From assembly GCA_016702705.1 (NCBI GenBank), contig JADJDM010000006.1:186001-250000 (forward strand): 64,000 nucleotides of DNA, written 5' to 3'. Made by a program: the position numbers and the translations under genes. Below are positions 28,376-36,642 of the stretch, one piece after another. Each line of letters opens with the position of its first letter. Within the stretch, counting starts at the first letter, position 1. This DNA comes from Bacteroidota bacterium (lineage in GTDB: Bacteria; Bacteroidota; Bacteroidia; B-17B0; Aurantibacillaceae). The notes beneath the pieces were generated by a model. The model saw nothing but the letters and a program-made list of their open reading frames with translations. It searched no databases and was not told the origin of the DNA.

Positions 28376-28403
28376 AAAGTGCAGAAAATAATTTCTGCAC
28401 TTT
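28376..28403 (-). terminator. Terminator hairpin at the left edge of the island
   Basis: A perfect 12-bp stem, aaagtgcagaaa (28,376-28,387) with tttctgcacttt (28,392-28,403), is followed by T7 when read on the minus strand. No gene is visible immediately upstream on that strand, so it may end a small RNA or a lost gene. Confidence 0.7.
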
Positions 28404-28576
28404 CAGTGGTCATGTAGGGATTCTCATCTCCCCTACTGAACATATTGATTTTATTGACTTTTTTTCTATTTGACATTTCTTGGGGCGCACTTGGGGACAG
28501 AATTAATCTATTTCCTCAGCTATACAAATATAAGAAAAATTTTAATCTGCCACTTATTGTTAAAAACTGACCAGTT
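28404..28576. other. Gene-free junction with hairpin and direct repeats
   Basis: The 28,276-28,576 gap holds no coding region. After the terminator hairpin it contains a second inverted repeat, gtaggg (28,414-28,419) and ccctac (28,431-28,436), and a pair of CTTGGGG heptamers 11 bases apart near 28,481-28,498. This is the left boundary of the mobile element, so an attachment or recombinase-binding site is possible but unproven. Confidence 0.35.
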
Positions 28577-29164
28577 GTGAAGTTCATAAACTTTTATGAG
28601 GTTTGCTCGTTATATAGCAAAAGACAATCTTTTATGTATTCCAAAGAGCCAGTTTGGTTAACTACTGACCAGATAATAAACAAGTACTTTGAGTTTTGCT
28701 TTGAAAGAAACATAACTGAAAGATTCCTTGTGAAATTATTTGATGCTCATTTACTAAGAGGTCAAAATAACAGGAAACTAAAAAAGGTAGAAATATTAGA
28801 AGAATCCTTTTTAGAATTAATAAAACACATAAACTATAATTTGCAAATCCAAATGTATAGATTTAGTGAAGAAAAAATTTCAGTTCCAAATTATTGCGAA
28901 ATAGGAAATAAAATTACAACTTACTCCATTGATAAAAGTTGGTACACAGCATCGGAAATTTTATATGAAATGCCAGCTATTAAATATCATAAAATTTTCA
29001 CAGTTGACTTTATAAATGAGTTAATGGATAAAGGTATGCTACGAGGAAGAATTGATAGGTCGCAAAAAGTCGGATTAATACTTTTTTGCCTTCCCTTTAT
29101 GGAACTATTAAAATATAGAAACTACATTAAAACAAAACCTGATAGATGGACAGGCATAGCCTGA
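28577..29164 (+). CDS. Unknown protein with two internally repeated DNA-binding-like halves
   Basis: I do not recognise a family. The 195-residue protein consists of two similar halves. Residues about 26-90 (WLTTDQIINKYFEF, then DAHLLRG and LELIKHINY) match residues about 125-185 (WYTASEILYEMPAI, then DKGMLRG and MELLKYRNY). Each half has the look of a winged-helix/excisionase-like unit: a W-x-T-xx-(E/Q)-I opening, a middle LRG turn and a basic end. GTG start at 28,577; ATG at 28,634 is an alternative. It is the first plus-strand gene of the element and is followed by a terminator, so an independently transcribed regulator is a fair inference. Confidence 0.6.
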   Translation: MKFINFYEVCSLYSKRQSFMYSKEPVWLTTDQIINKYFEFCFERNITERFLVKLFDAHLLRGQNNRKLKKVEILEESFLELIKHINYNLQIQMYRFSEEKISVPNYCEIGNKITTYSIDKSWYTASEILYEMPAIKYHKIFTVDFINELMDKGMLRGRIDRSQKVGLILFCLPFMELLKYRNYIKTKPDRWTGIA

Positions 29165-29182
29165 GCTAAAACCAATCAATGA

Positions 29183-29211
29183 AGCCGCCAAGATATACTT
29201 GGCGGTTTTTT
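29183..29211 (+). terminator. Terminator after the first island gene
   Basis: A perfect 8-bp stem, ccgccaag (29,185-29,192) with cttggcgg (29,198-29,205), has a 5-base loop and is followed by T6. Confidence 0.9.
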
Positions 29212-29231
29212 ATGCCCTATTTAAGTAAAAA

Positions 29232-29260
29232 TTCGCCAGTTGTCTGGGAGGCGAACTTTT
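29232..29260 (+). terminator. Second hairpin with T tract
   Basis: ttcgcc (29,232-29,237) pairs with ggcgaa (29,250-29,255) and is followed by cttttt. It is the second terminator-like hairpin within 50 bases of the previous one. The rest of 29,261-29,419 has no recognisable feature. Confidence 0.5.
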
Positions 29261-29419
29261 TATGGTTAAAACTATTTTCAAATCTATACTCCCTTTGGCA
29301 ATTCATTAAAGCAATTCAAAAGTTTGTTAATAGTGATTTTTCAATCCTGAAACCTTCGCTACCATCGGGGAGCGCCCATTTTATCGGGGGAATTTGTAAT
29401 AAATCAAAACAGAAAAATC

Positions 29420-29728
29420 ATGGAAGTAACAACCACCGTTAAGGTCTCGGACTTAACAAGCTTATTTGACCAGCTTTCTTTTTTACGCTCCGAAGTAAAA
29501 CAGCTAAAAGAAAGCGAAGAACAATTAAAAGCCTTTAGCATACAACAGACCGCCAAAATGCTTAGTCTTCATTACAACTCTGTAAGGAAGCTAATCATAA
29601 AAGGGAAATTGTTTGCTAAGTATTTGGATGGAGACACAGGCAAGTGCATTGTTCCAATGTGGGCAATTAAAAATTATCTAATTGAAAAAGAAGAAGTATT
29701 AACTCAAAAAACTAGAAATCATGTATAG
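29420..29728 (+). CDS. Helix-turn-helix (excisionase/MerR-like) protein
   Basis: A 102-residue protein with an N-terminal coiled coil (LTSLFDQLSFLRSEVKQLKE) and a HTH_17-type winged helix (FSIQQTAKMLSLHYNSVRKL followed by IIKGKLFAKYLDG). Such proteins in Bacteroidota mobile elements act as excisionases or regulators. It overlaps the next gene by 8 bases. Confidence 0.8.
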   Translation: MEVTTTVKVSDLTSLFDQLSFLRSEVKQLKESEEQLKAFSIQQTAKMLSLHYNSVRKLIIKGKLFAKYLDGDTGKCIVPMWAIKNYLIEKEEVLTQKTRNHV

Positions 29729-30077
29729 TAACGATGTAAACGATAAGACATTTAATAATCATTCCATGTATAATAACTATTTGTCATTAGGTGGAATGAG
29801 GCAAAATGATAGTGGTACTAAACCAAGTTTGTATATCACAGAAGTAAAATTAAGAAAAGCCTTAAAAGAATTAAGCGATATAGAAATTGAAAACATCTAT
29901 GAAAAAGAGATGAGTAATTATAATTGCAAAATTCATAGAAACAAACTGATAGATAAAATCGAATCACTCCACGATTGGCAATTACTAGCAGCACTTTCTA
30001 TCCTATTAGATGTAGGAAGATACGAAAGCATTTTGTACGTGAAAAATTGTAAGAGAGGTGATAAAGAAACAAAATAA
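29721..30077 (+). CDS. Unknown small protein of the element
   Basis: 118 residues with no family I recognise. The N-terminal third is polar and Asn-rich. The remainder is helical and charged (LRKALKELSDIEIENIYEKE, WQLLAALSILLDVGRYESIL). It overlaps the HTH gene and is followed by a strong terminator, so the two form a small operon. Confidence 0.6.
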   Translation: MYSNDVNDKTFNNHSMYNNYLSLGGMRQNDSGTKPSLYITEVKLRKALKELSDIEIENIYEKEMSNYNCKIHRNKLIDKIESLHDWQLLAALSILLDVGRYESILYVKNCKRGDKETK

Positions 30078-30088
30078 ATTAAGCACAT

Positions 30089-30125
30089 AAGTCAACTGAA
30101 ATAACACATTTCAGTTGACTTTAAA
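30089..30125 (+). terminator. Terminator of the HTH operon
   Basis: A perfect 13-bp stem, aagtcaactgaaa (30,089-30,101) with tttcagttgactt (30,109-30,121), has a 7-base loop. T's follow only weakly on the plus strand. Confidence 0.75.
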
Positions 30126-30135
30126 AATTAGTATT

Positions 30136-30351
30136 ATGGAAGGGCATATATTTTTATCCGTTAAAGACTTGCAAAAGTTATTAGGTAGCGAGAGCTACAA
30201 AACAGCTCATAGATTACATTTATCTCTTAGAGAAGCATTGGGAAGGAAATCAAAATACATTTTGATAAAAGAGTACTGCGCCTACGAAGGATTTGAATTT
30301 GCTTATATATGGGAAGTACTGCGAGGGAAATCAACACCTAAGCCCAAATAA
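30136..30351 (+). CDS. Small DNA-binding-like protein
   Basis: A 71-residue protein from the ATG at 30,136. SVKDLQKLLGSESYKTAHRL reads as a helix-turn-helix similar to those of small Bacteroidota excisionase-type proteins, followed by a basic segment (LREALGRKSKYILIKEYCAY). An in-frame ATG at 30,115 lies inside the preceding terminator hairpin and is unlikely. Function inferred only. Confidence 0.55.
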   Translation: MEGHIFLSVKDLQKLLGSESYKTAHRLHLSLREALGRKSKYILIKEYCAYEGFEFAYIWEVLRGKSTPKPK

Positions 30352-30819
30352 ATTTCGCCTGAATTTTGTTCCTCATTCAATTTAATTTGAAAATTATATT
30401 TAGAATAAAAATTTAGTAATCTCATTTTATTTTCAGGTTTAATAATTCAGATGACCCTAACAAACCACTAATTGATGTTGCGTTATTCTTCTTGGCTAAA
30501 CGCAAAATATAATCCATTAATATTGTACCGTAGCCCTTACTTACATTAAGTTGGCTCATCTGAATATCTCCAATAAAAACCTGCAAGAGCCATCGACTTC
30601 CCATATCAAATCATAACTTGCTTGAAACAATTTATTTTGTCTCCCGAAATCATTTACTAAAAACAGCTTTGCATGAGAGCAAATGCCTGACATACGTTCA
30701 ATGAACATGAAAACATCATTGCCTTTTTTTGTTGTAAACAAATATTTTTCTGCTTCTTCCATTATTTTCTCTCCGTATTTGTGAGTGTTCCCGTAAAGTC
30801 CTGAAACATTTAATTTCAT
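30303..30819 (-). CDS. GNAT-family acetyltransferase, two frameshifts
   Basis: Rejoined across indels at about 30,595 and 30,440, the frames give a GNAT acetyltransferase of about 170 residues. The acetyl-CoA loop region is visible as SKGYGTILMDYILRLAKKN and the C-terminal strand as NKMRLLNFYSKYNFQIKLNE. It is the only minus-strand gene inside the otherwise plus-strand element. Its 3' end overlaps the end of the small DNA-binding-like gene by about 49 bases. The substrate is unknown. Confidence 0.65.
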
Positions 30820-31036
30820 ATCCGCAATTAAAAATTATTAAACGAATATAAGAGGTTTTTTAAACGAGAGCAAAAAAACACAAATAAGTTTTCAATCTTA
30901 AAAATTCAGATACATTGTTTTTATTCCGAAAATTTATAATGATTTTCTATTCTTCGAGAAAACTATTTCACTTCTGAACAATGCTATTTTACTACTAAAT
31001 CAAGAATCATTTAATTCTGATAATCATGTAATTAAA

Positions 31037-31130
31037 CCCCTGCTTTATCCCAATTTACCCCATTCTATCCCTTTTTAGGTCATTAACATCATAAATACCC
31101 CAAAATGTCCCATTATAGCCCATTCTTCCA
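31037..31130 (+). repeat. Helically phased C-tract array upstream of the main operon
   Basis: The gene-free interval 30,841-31,180 is AT-rich except for two clusters of short C runs. They begin at 31,037, 31,049, 31,058 and 31,069, then at 31,098, 31,109, 31,119 and 31,128. Spacing inside each cluster is 9-12 bases, one helical turn. The units look like tatccc / taccccatt / tagcccatt. It lies directly upstream of the long plus-strand operon, so a regulator-binding or origin/iteron role is possible. Confidence 0.6.
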
Positions 31131-31180
31131 GAAGGTGTGGTACTCTCTACCGAACTTTGTATTATAAATCAATCACAAAA

Positions 31181-31441
31181 ATGAGTAGCACAGAAATCCT
31201 TTTAGTAATCAACAGTATTCTTTTAGGAGTAATCAGTTTAATGTTTGTATTAATCGGTTACTTTTTAAAAGACTTGCACAGAGATTTTAAACACATGATG
31301 GAGAGGGTCAATAAACTTCATTCAGAAGTACACACCCACATCAACATGTTTGAAAATTTGACAAAGCTGTTTCAACGTCAAATTGACGGACTAAGTGAGA
31401 GAATTAAAAAGTTAGAAAAATTTATTAATCCTAAACCCTAA
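31181..31441 (+). CDS. Small membrane-anchored coiled-coil protein
   Basis: From the ATG at 31,181 the 86-residue product has one N-terminal membrane segment (EILLVINSILLGVISLMFVLIGYFL, residues about 4-28) and then a helical, coiled-coil-like tail (HMMERVNKLHSEVHTHINMF, LSERIKKLEKFI). It is the first gene of the long operon. No family recognised. Confidence 0.7.
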   Translation: MSSTEILLVINSILLGVISLMFVLIGYFLKDLHRDFKHMMERVNKLHSEVHTHINMFENLTKLFQRQIDGLSERIKKLEKFINPKP

Positions 31442-31445
31442 TACA

Positions 31446-31907
31446 ATGAACGTGTGGACAGGAATAGCAGTAGGTGCAATCGCCATAGTAGTATTTGGCT
31501 TGAGCAAACTGGCAAAAGCAGGTGATGAAATCGTTACCGAAGTAAAAGGCAGGATACATAGTTTGGATTTTTCACAAATCACTTTCGCTATTGATGCGAC
31601 AATTAAAAATCCAACATCGACTAAAGTAACCATTCAGTACCCTTTTATTAAAATCTTTTATAAAGATGCTTTGATAGCCAGTTCCGATTTAATCAACCAA
31701 ACCCTTGATTGCACCCCTGTCCCAAACGTTTATAAACAACATAAAATACCAGTTAGTTATTTAAAGCTTACAGGTTTGGGTGCAGAGCTAATACAAAAAT
31801 TACAAAACAAGACAACACCAATCACTTTACAAGTTACGATTCAAACAAAAGTGTTAACAGGGGTCAACCAAATACCCTACAACAACAAGCAAGACATTAC
31901 ATTTTAA
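31446..31907 (+). CDS. Membrane-anchored LEA-like beta-sandwich protein
   Basis: A short N-terminal membrane anchor (WTGIAVGAIAIVVFGLSKLA) precedes a beta-rich domain resembling LEA14/WHy: FAIDATIKNPTSTKVTIQYP, FYKDALIASSDL, and a final VLTGVNQIPYNNKQDITF. WHy/LEA2 domains are found in secreted or envelope proteins and bind other proteins. In this element it could be a virion or membrane component. It is 4 bases after the previous gene. Confidence 0.65.
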   Translation: MNVWTGIAVGAIAIVVFGLSKLAKAGDEIVTEVKGRIHSLDFSQITFAIDATIKNPTSTKVTIQYPFIKIFYKDALIASSDLINQTLDCTPVPNVYKQHKIPVSYLKLTGLGAELIQKLQNKTTPITLQVTIQTKVLTGVNQIPYNNKQDITF

Positions 31908-31925
31908 AGCATACAAAAAAACAAA

Positions 31926-32705
31926 GTGGAAACAAAAAAAAGACATATCAAAAGCGGCGTTGAGTTTGAACATTATTTCTCGAAGACACAGGGATATAAC
32001 GAATTGATAAAACGAAATTCCACATTGGATGATAAGGTGAGATTCTTACCCGAAGCTATAAGTCGTATATCCAAACAAGCTGCCTTGATAGCTCAATACC
32101 TGAAAGGTCGAACAAAGCATGAAACATGCGAGAATATTTGGAACTGGATTTATTCGCATATCAATTATGAGAAAGACGATAAAGGAAAAGAGCAAATACG
32201 AAGCCCTCGAAGAAGTTTCAGGGACAGGTTTAGAGGAGTGGATTGCGACGATTACACTGTATTGATTTCCTCGATTTTGACCTGCTTGAATATTAAACAT
32301 ATTCTGAGAGTTGCTAAGTATACAGAAAGAAATGGGTTTCAACAGAGTTATCCTGTTGTACCTAGTTCTGACGGCAATTACATAACGGTGGATTGTGTAG
32401 TTGACCAATTTAATTACGAAGTCCCCTTCATAGAAAAAAAAGACACAAAAATGGACTTAGAATTTTTAGATGGAATCGGTAACATAGATGATACCGAAAC
32501 TACAATAAATGGAGTTGATGCAGAAGACCTTATGAATGGTTTGAATGTAGAGGATTTAGGTTTACCAAAACTTAGAAACACAAAAATATTTCAGACTGTA
32601 AAAAAAGGCATAAGTACAGCAGCGAACAATGTTAAGGCGACAATAAAAACGGGAATACATGCGGTCAACAAAGTAAATCCCGCAACCATTCTTTTTAAGA
32701 GCTGA
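31926..32705 (+). CDS. Transglutaminase-like cysteine-protease-fold protein
   Basis: Residues about 65-165 match the transglutaminase-like core: the nucleophile in RGVDCDDYTVLISSIL and the late aspartate in NYITVDCVVDQFNYE. The catalytic histidine expected just before the second strand (in an HxY context) is not there; the sequence reads FQQSYPVVP. The C-terminal tail (VKKGISTAANNVKATIKTG) is basic and of low complexity. GTG start at 31,926. In a virus-like element it could crosslink or process virion proteins, or be a structural remnant. The intact frame contrasts with the broken genes that follow. Confidence 0.7.
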   Translation: METKKRHIKSGVEFEHYFSKTQGYNELIKRNSTLDDKVRFLPEAISRISKQAALIAQYLKGRTKHETCENIWNWIYSHINYEKDDKGKEQIRSPRRSFRDRFRGVDCDDYTVLISSILTCLNIKHILRVAKYTERNGFQQSYPVVPSSDGNYITVDCVVDQFNYEVPFIEKKDTKMDLEFLDGIGNIDDTETTINGVDAEDLMNGLNVEDLGLPKLRNTKIFQTVKKGISTAANNVKATIKTGIHAVNKVNPATILFKS

Positions 32706-32730
32706 ATTTTAGCTTCCTTAAAAACTTAAC

Positions 32731-32996
32731 ATGTTTAAAGTATCGGAACAACTACGATAGCTTACTTAGACCCGACGACTGCTGCAAACGTAATTTTGAT
32801 ATGTCGAAGTTTAGCCGCCTTGTTGGTGTAAAAGAAAATTAGAAAAATCTTTTATGGCGCAGGCGGTACAACCGAAAATTTCAAAAAAGCAATACTTACA
32901 GGAAATGGCAACAGGAATCAAGAAGTACCCGTAAGTGGATTAGGTGAAGTAGATTACAACAACTACAATGAGCAACACAGTTTATCACAATATTAG
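32731..32996 (+). CDS. Small hydrophobic protein, broken frame
   Basis: ATG at 32,731. One G added at about 32,745 gives GTTTIAYLDPTTAANVILIC and then a hydrophobic stretch (AALLV) followed by an in-frame TAA where TTA would restore the frame. After that come KKIRKIFYGAGGTTENFKKA and GLGEVDYNNYNEQHSLSQY. About 87 residues with one membrane segment. No family recognised. The nonsense base change is not a simple homopolymer indel, so this gene might really be damaged. Confidence 0.4.
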
Positions 32997-33669
32997 AGTT
33001 GATAGCTACAACTCTGAAATAAATGGAATAGAAGGTTTAGGCTCGTTGGGAGAACCTGCCACAGCAACAGCCATAGCAGCCGCAACAAGTGTGTTAGCAG
33101 CCATAGCAGGTTTATTAAAAAGCATTGGTAGTTTAAAAAAGGAGGCAAGGAAGGTGAACCTGCCACCAATGCAACTACTAATACCCCAGAGATTACGTCA
33201 AACAGTCAGACAACAAATATCAGCGATGATACCTTTGCTCCTGAATCAAACGGCAATTCAGCAAACTTTGATACCAGTACAAATGCAAACACTAACGGAG
33301 GTGAAAACAAAAGTTCTTCAACCGAAACACCTGCCGAAAGTGAAACACCTGCAAGTACAGGCAACGAGAGTAATACATCTACTGATGTAATGGCTAACAA
33401 TGCAAGAACAGCCGCAAAGGAAGCAACACCGACTGGAACAATTGACAAGATTAAAAACTGGGTGAATGAACACAAGGTAGCGACAGGTTTAATTGTGGTA
33501 TCTACAATCGGATTAGCAGCATGGGGTATTTCATCCTACAACAAAAACAAAAGAGAAGCATCAAAGAAAAGAAGGTGCAGTATCGGGTGTACCCAATACA
33601 TCCAAAAGTAAGCGTGCAAAAAAACACAGAAAGAGTAAAAACATCCATCTATCACTTATCAAAAATTAA
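32968..33669 (+). CDS. Two-span membrane protein with low-complexity linker, frameshifted
   Basis: Joining two frames gives a protein of about 230 residues. It has an N-terminal part with a hydrophobic helix (TAIAAATSVLAAIAGLLKSI) and a long Asn/Thr/Ser/Glu-rich linker read in another frame (PATNATTNTPEITSNSQTTN onward). A second membrane helix (VATGLIVVSTIGLAAWGI) follows, then a Lys/Arg-rich tail (KSKRAKKHRKSKN) reached after another indel near 33,570. Two helices and a basic tail fit a membrane-bound virion protein, but this is inference. Confidence 0.55.
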
Positions 33670-33754
33670 GATAGTAGGGTAAAAAGTAGAAGTAAAAACA
33701 ACAACATTGAATGGTAAATCGCGAGTTACTATTTGATAAACAAAAAAAAGAAAA

Positions 33755-34375
33755 ATGGCAAGTTCAGCAAGTATAGACACACCAAACAAGGCATCAACAT
33801 TGCCCCGCAAGGTATCAGCCATTCTTGAAAACAGTACCAAAGGAAAGGCAAAAGAATCGTTCTTTAAAGGTTTAGCCTATGGGAATATCGGTTATTGGTG
33901 GTGGTCTTGTAGCAGCCGTAATTGGTAAACCAGCGTTCATTATAGGAGCGGGTTTAACAGTCATTGGTTATTACAAAGACAATCGCTGGCTTCCTCCTTT
34001 GGGCTTGGGTATGATGGCATCATCAACACTCATCCCGGAACGAAGGCGTTACAGGTGTTTCAGGTTTTAGTTTAAAACAGGAAACAGAAAATGCCAAAAC
34101 CGATTAGTAAGTTTCAAGGATTCTTTATTAAGTAAAACATACATTGATAAAGTAATCAAACCAAAAGCAAGTTCAACAAGCAATCGAACTTCTGTATTGG
34201 AGGAAACAACAAACGGTTTCGGTTCTGTAAGTGATAACCTGAATGTCCTAAATCAAATCGAACAACAATTGGTGTCTTCTGCAATGGAAATTCAAAACCA
34301 GCGCAAAAGCCAAGACACAAGAGGCGTAAGAGATGAGATTAGCGACTTCAATGAGGAGGATTTCTCAGGATTCTA
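33755..34375 (+). CDS. Membrane protein of the element, frameshifted
   Basis: Start MASSASIDTPNKASTLPRKV at 33,755. After an indel near 33,870 the frame continues with two adjacent hydrophobic segments (GISVIGGGLVAAVIGKPAFI, IIGAGLTVIGYY, LGLGMMASSTLI). After further indels near 34,035 and 34,100 a polar helical tail follows (LNVLNQIEQQLVSSAMEIQN) and ends EEDFSGF. About 205 residues. No known family. Position between other membrane proteins and the candidate capsid genes suggests a virion membrane role. Confidence 0.55.
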
Positions 34376-34528
34376 AACACTCTAACAAAGAGTTTAGAAT
34401 CTAAAAATCCAAACTACAAGAGTTCCTTAAAACGTACCAAAAAGTAAATACATGTTATACCGCAATGGATATGACTTAGGGAACTTTTGTTTTAAAATTT
34501 CATAATCAATAACCAAAAATTTAAGCAA

Positions 34529-35250
34529 ATGAGTGATTTAATTAAATCAGCCATTGACAGCGAATACAATAATGTAGGCGAGTTAATGGGTATCGACGAT
34601 GCTTTGATGGGTGAGGTTAGCGAATTAATGGGACGTATGAAAACCGCTGATAAAGTGAAGTTCTTACGCAAGATTAGCTCCAAATCAAATTTATCAAGAG
34701 GCTTGCAGAATTTGAAAAGTTCTTTAAAGAAGTGCCAGAAGGTGTTAAAGCATCTTTATTGAAAGGCGATTTACGCTTGGCGGATTACACTTTGTATTCC
34801 ATCAAACCAGTAAACTCAAAAACAATAAAAATGTTTGAAACACAGGACGACAAAGAGGTAGGCTTACGCAATATTTCAAATGCAAGTTGCCTAAAAACTT
34901 TGTGTTCTTAGTAAGTGGTATCTATTTGTTAGCAGGTGTTTCTGCCGATGTTAACGACAAAGAAAAAACAAAAGCTACCGATCAAAAGCACAAGCCTTTT
35001 TTCCTGCAATAGCAAATGCAGAGTTCTCTTTAAGAGCGAAAAAAAAACAAATCATCCCAGAAGGTAATATCGTCCGCAAGTTCATCACGGATAATGACCA
35101 CACACGTCAGTTGATATTTCAAATTGATAATCCAAGATTGATTAAAGACGATGAGTTAATCGAGTTTGTAACTGAGTTAGCACAATGGCTGGCTTAGACC
35201 CAAACACGGTTATCTATATCGGCTTGATGGAACTGGTACTACACCATAGT
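34529..35250 (+). CDS. Candidate major virion/capsid protein, frameshifted
   Basis: Clean at the N-terminus (MSDLIKSAIDSEYNNVGELM). It needs several indels between 34,690 and 35,200 to read through TLYSIKPVNSKTIKMFETQD, PKNFVFLVSGIYLLAGVSAD, AEFSLRAKKKQIIPEGNI, RQLIFQIDNPRLIKDDELIE and GLDPNTVIYIGL. The result is about 240 residues: a short helical start followed by a beta-rich domain of alternating hydrophobic strands, in keeping with a single jelly-roll. A very strong terminator follows, as is common after highly expressed capsid genes. The capsid role is inferred from fold pattern and context; I see no direct sequence match. Confidence 0.4.
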
Positions 35251-35261
35251 AGTATCAAAAT

Positions 35262-35301
35262 AAGGGCTTTGTGCTATTGAGTTTGCACAAAGCCCTTTTA
35301 A
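35262..35301 (+). terminator. Strong terminator after the candidate capsid gene
   Basis: A perfect 13-bp stem, aagggctttgtgc (35,262-35,274) with gcacaaagccctt (35,285-35,297), is followed by a T run. It is the strongest hairpin in the element and separates the candidate capsid gene from the downstream structural genes. Confidence 0.92.
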
Positions 35302-35337
35302 AACATCTGAAAAAAATCTTTTTAAAAGTAACAAAAA

Positions 35338-35742
35338 ATGACACATAGAAGCAAAATAATTAAAGAATGGGTGGATGTTCATGTAACAGATGCCAAGAAA
35401 AACTTCAAAGCATCTTTTGAAGTTGACAAACACGCTTCCCGTATCATAGGCATTTCCATTTCTTCCGATGCTGATGAGAAACTCTATTTCAGAGGCAGTC
35501 AACGTATCGCTATCAACGAGAAAGAAATCTATCCCGAAGACTACGAAAGCAAAATGCTGATGCAGGGATTAAACGTGGCAGTAAACGAGCGCATAATTAA
35601 GATCGGTGAGGAAATGGAACCAGGAAATCGGAAGGTGGAAATCGACTACAAAGACAGCGAACATAGCAACGCACCTTTTTCGCCATACCGTGTTCGCCTA
35701 TATGTATATAGCAAAATTGATGAGCAAAACCATAAGTCATGA
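35338..35742 (+). CDS. Unknown beta-rich protein, candidate minor virion protein
   Basis: An intact 134-residue frame rich in alternating beta patterns (EWVDVHVTDAKKNFKASFEV, IIGISISSDADEKLYFRGSQ, FSPYRVRLYVYSKIDE). No family recognised. It overlaps the next gene by 4 bases (ATGA) and is followed by two more beta-rich proteins, an arrangement fitting small capsid or vertex proteins. Function is inference. Confidence 0.6.
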   Translation: MTHRSKIIKEWVDVHVTDAKKNFKASFEVDKHASRIIGISISSDADEKLYFRGSQRIAINEKEIYPEDYESKMLMQGLNVAVNERIIKIGEEMEPGNRKVEIDYKDSEHSNAPFSPYRVRLYVYSKIDEQNHKS

Positions 35743-36314
35743 GCAAACTCCACCCCATAAAAGAAACAGTCAAGGTACTGTACATCACCAAACCGAATCA
35801 AAAGATTAGGTTTCAAATCAGGCATCCTGAAAATGTATATGCAATCACGGGCATTGCCGTTACCTGCACACTTGCTGCTAAAAGAAGGGGAAAGATGAAA
35901 TTGGTTGGAGGTTCAAATGCTGGAACGTTACACCTTGCCATTGCAGAAAAAGGGGATGTTGCATTTACGGAAGATGTGAAAGTCGATACAAATAATTATG
36001 CCGACTTAATCGAAGAACAAATTTCAGTAATGGGGATGTCAAAAGGAATATCCTTTGAAGGTAAGAGACTAAGCTACTTTCAAACCCATTTCAAAATAAC
36101 CGATGCAATCATGGAAGGTTACTACTGGGATTCTTTTCTAACTGAATATGGTTTTTTCATTAATACTGAAAGTGTATTTGCAGATGCTATACAAGCATTA
36201 GATAGAAGTTTGGTGATAGTTCCTAACGAACAAATTATCCCGATAAAGGATAGCCTACTTTACAAAGTAACTGTTTACATACGTTACTCAACCATTAAAC
36301 CCGAAGAAAAATGA
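35739..36314 (+). CDS. Unknown beta-rich protein, candidate virion protein
   Basis: An intact 191-residue frame, predominantly beta (ETVKVLYITKPNQKIRFQIR, AITGIAVTCTLAAKRRGKMK, LLYKVTVYIRYSTIKPEEK). The C-terminal RVRLYVY/KVTVYIRYS-like strand resembles the end of the previous protein, so the two could share a fold. It overlaps both neighbours by ATGA junctions, i.e. is tightly coupled. No known family. Confidence 0.6.
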   Translation: MSKLHPIKETVKVLYITKPNQKIRFQIRHPENVYAITGIAVTCTLAAKRRGKMKLVGGSNAGTLHLAIAEKGDVAFTEDVKVDTNNYADLIEEQISVMGMSKGISFEGKRLSYFQTHFKITDAIMEGYYWDSFLTEYGFFINTESVFADAIQALDRSLVIVPNEQIIPIKDSLLYKVTVYIRYSTIKPEEK

Positions 36315-36634
36315 ACACGCAATTTGTATTGGATTTTATTCCAAGAAGAATGAAAGAACTGGGTTAGCAGTAGGAACTACATTACCCGCTGAGGCACTTA
36401 CAAATAGATGCGGGAACTACTCTAAAAATAGATGCAGAGAATGAGTATTACTATCTAATAGAGCCAAGCTCCACCATTAAAGTTGAAAGCAAGTTTGGTC
36501 TGTACAATTTGAATGATACAGGCATAAATGAAATGCAATACGAACACAGAGGGAAAATTCAAATTGAAAATTTATCCAAAACACCTCAATTCGTTTTATT
36601 CATTCAGGTAATTCCACAACATCACTTAAAATAA
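36311..36634 (+). CDS. Small beta-sandwich-like protein, one frameshift
   Basis: ATG at 36,311 overlaps the previous stop. After an indel near 36,365-36,400 the frame reads LQIDAGTTLKIDAENEYYYL, KVESKFGLYNLNDTGINEMQ and IQIENLSKTPQFVLFIQVIP. About 105 residues, nearly all beta, ending at 36,634. It looks like a single small beta-sandwich. Third of three coupled beta-rich genes. Confidence 0.5.
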
Positions 36635-36642
36635 TTCAAGCC

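Noticed and set aside
28404..28440. Possible tRNA 3' end at the island's left edge
   Set aside because: A gagaatcccta-type segment recalls a T-arm, but there is no TTCRA loop, acceptor partner or cloverleaf.
29179..29442. 87-residue plus-strand frame
   Set aside because: It begins inside a terminator hairpin, runs over a second hairpin and has no protein-like pattern.
31037..31130. CRISPR-like array
   Set aside because: The repeating units are only 9-12 bases and have no spacer-repeat structure.
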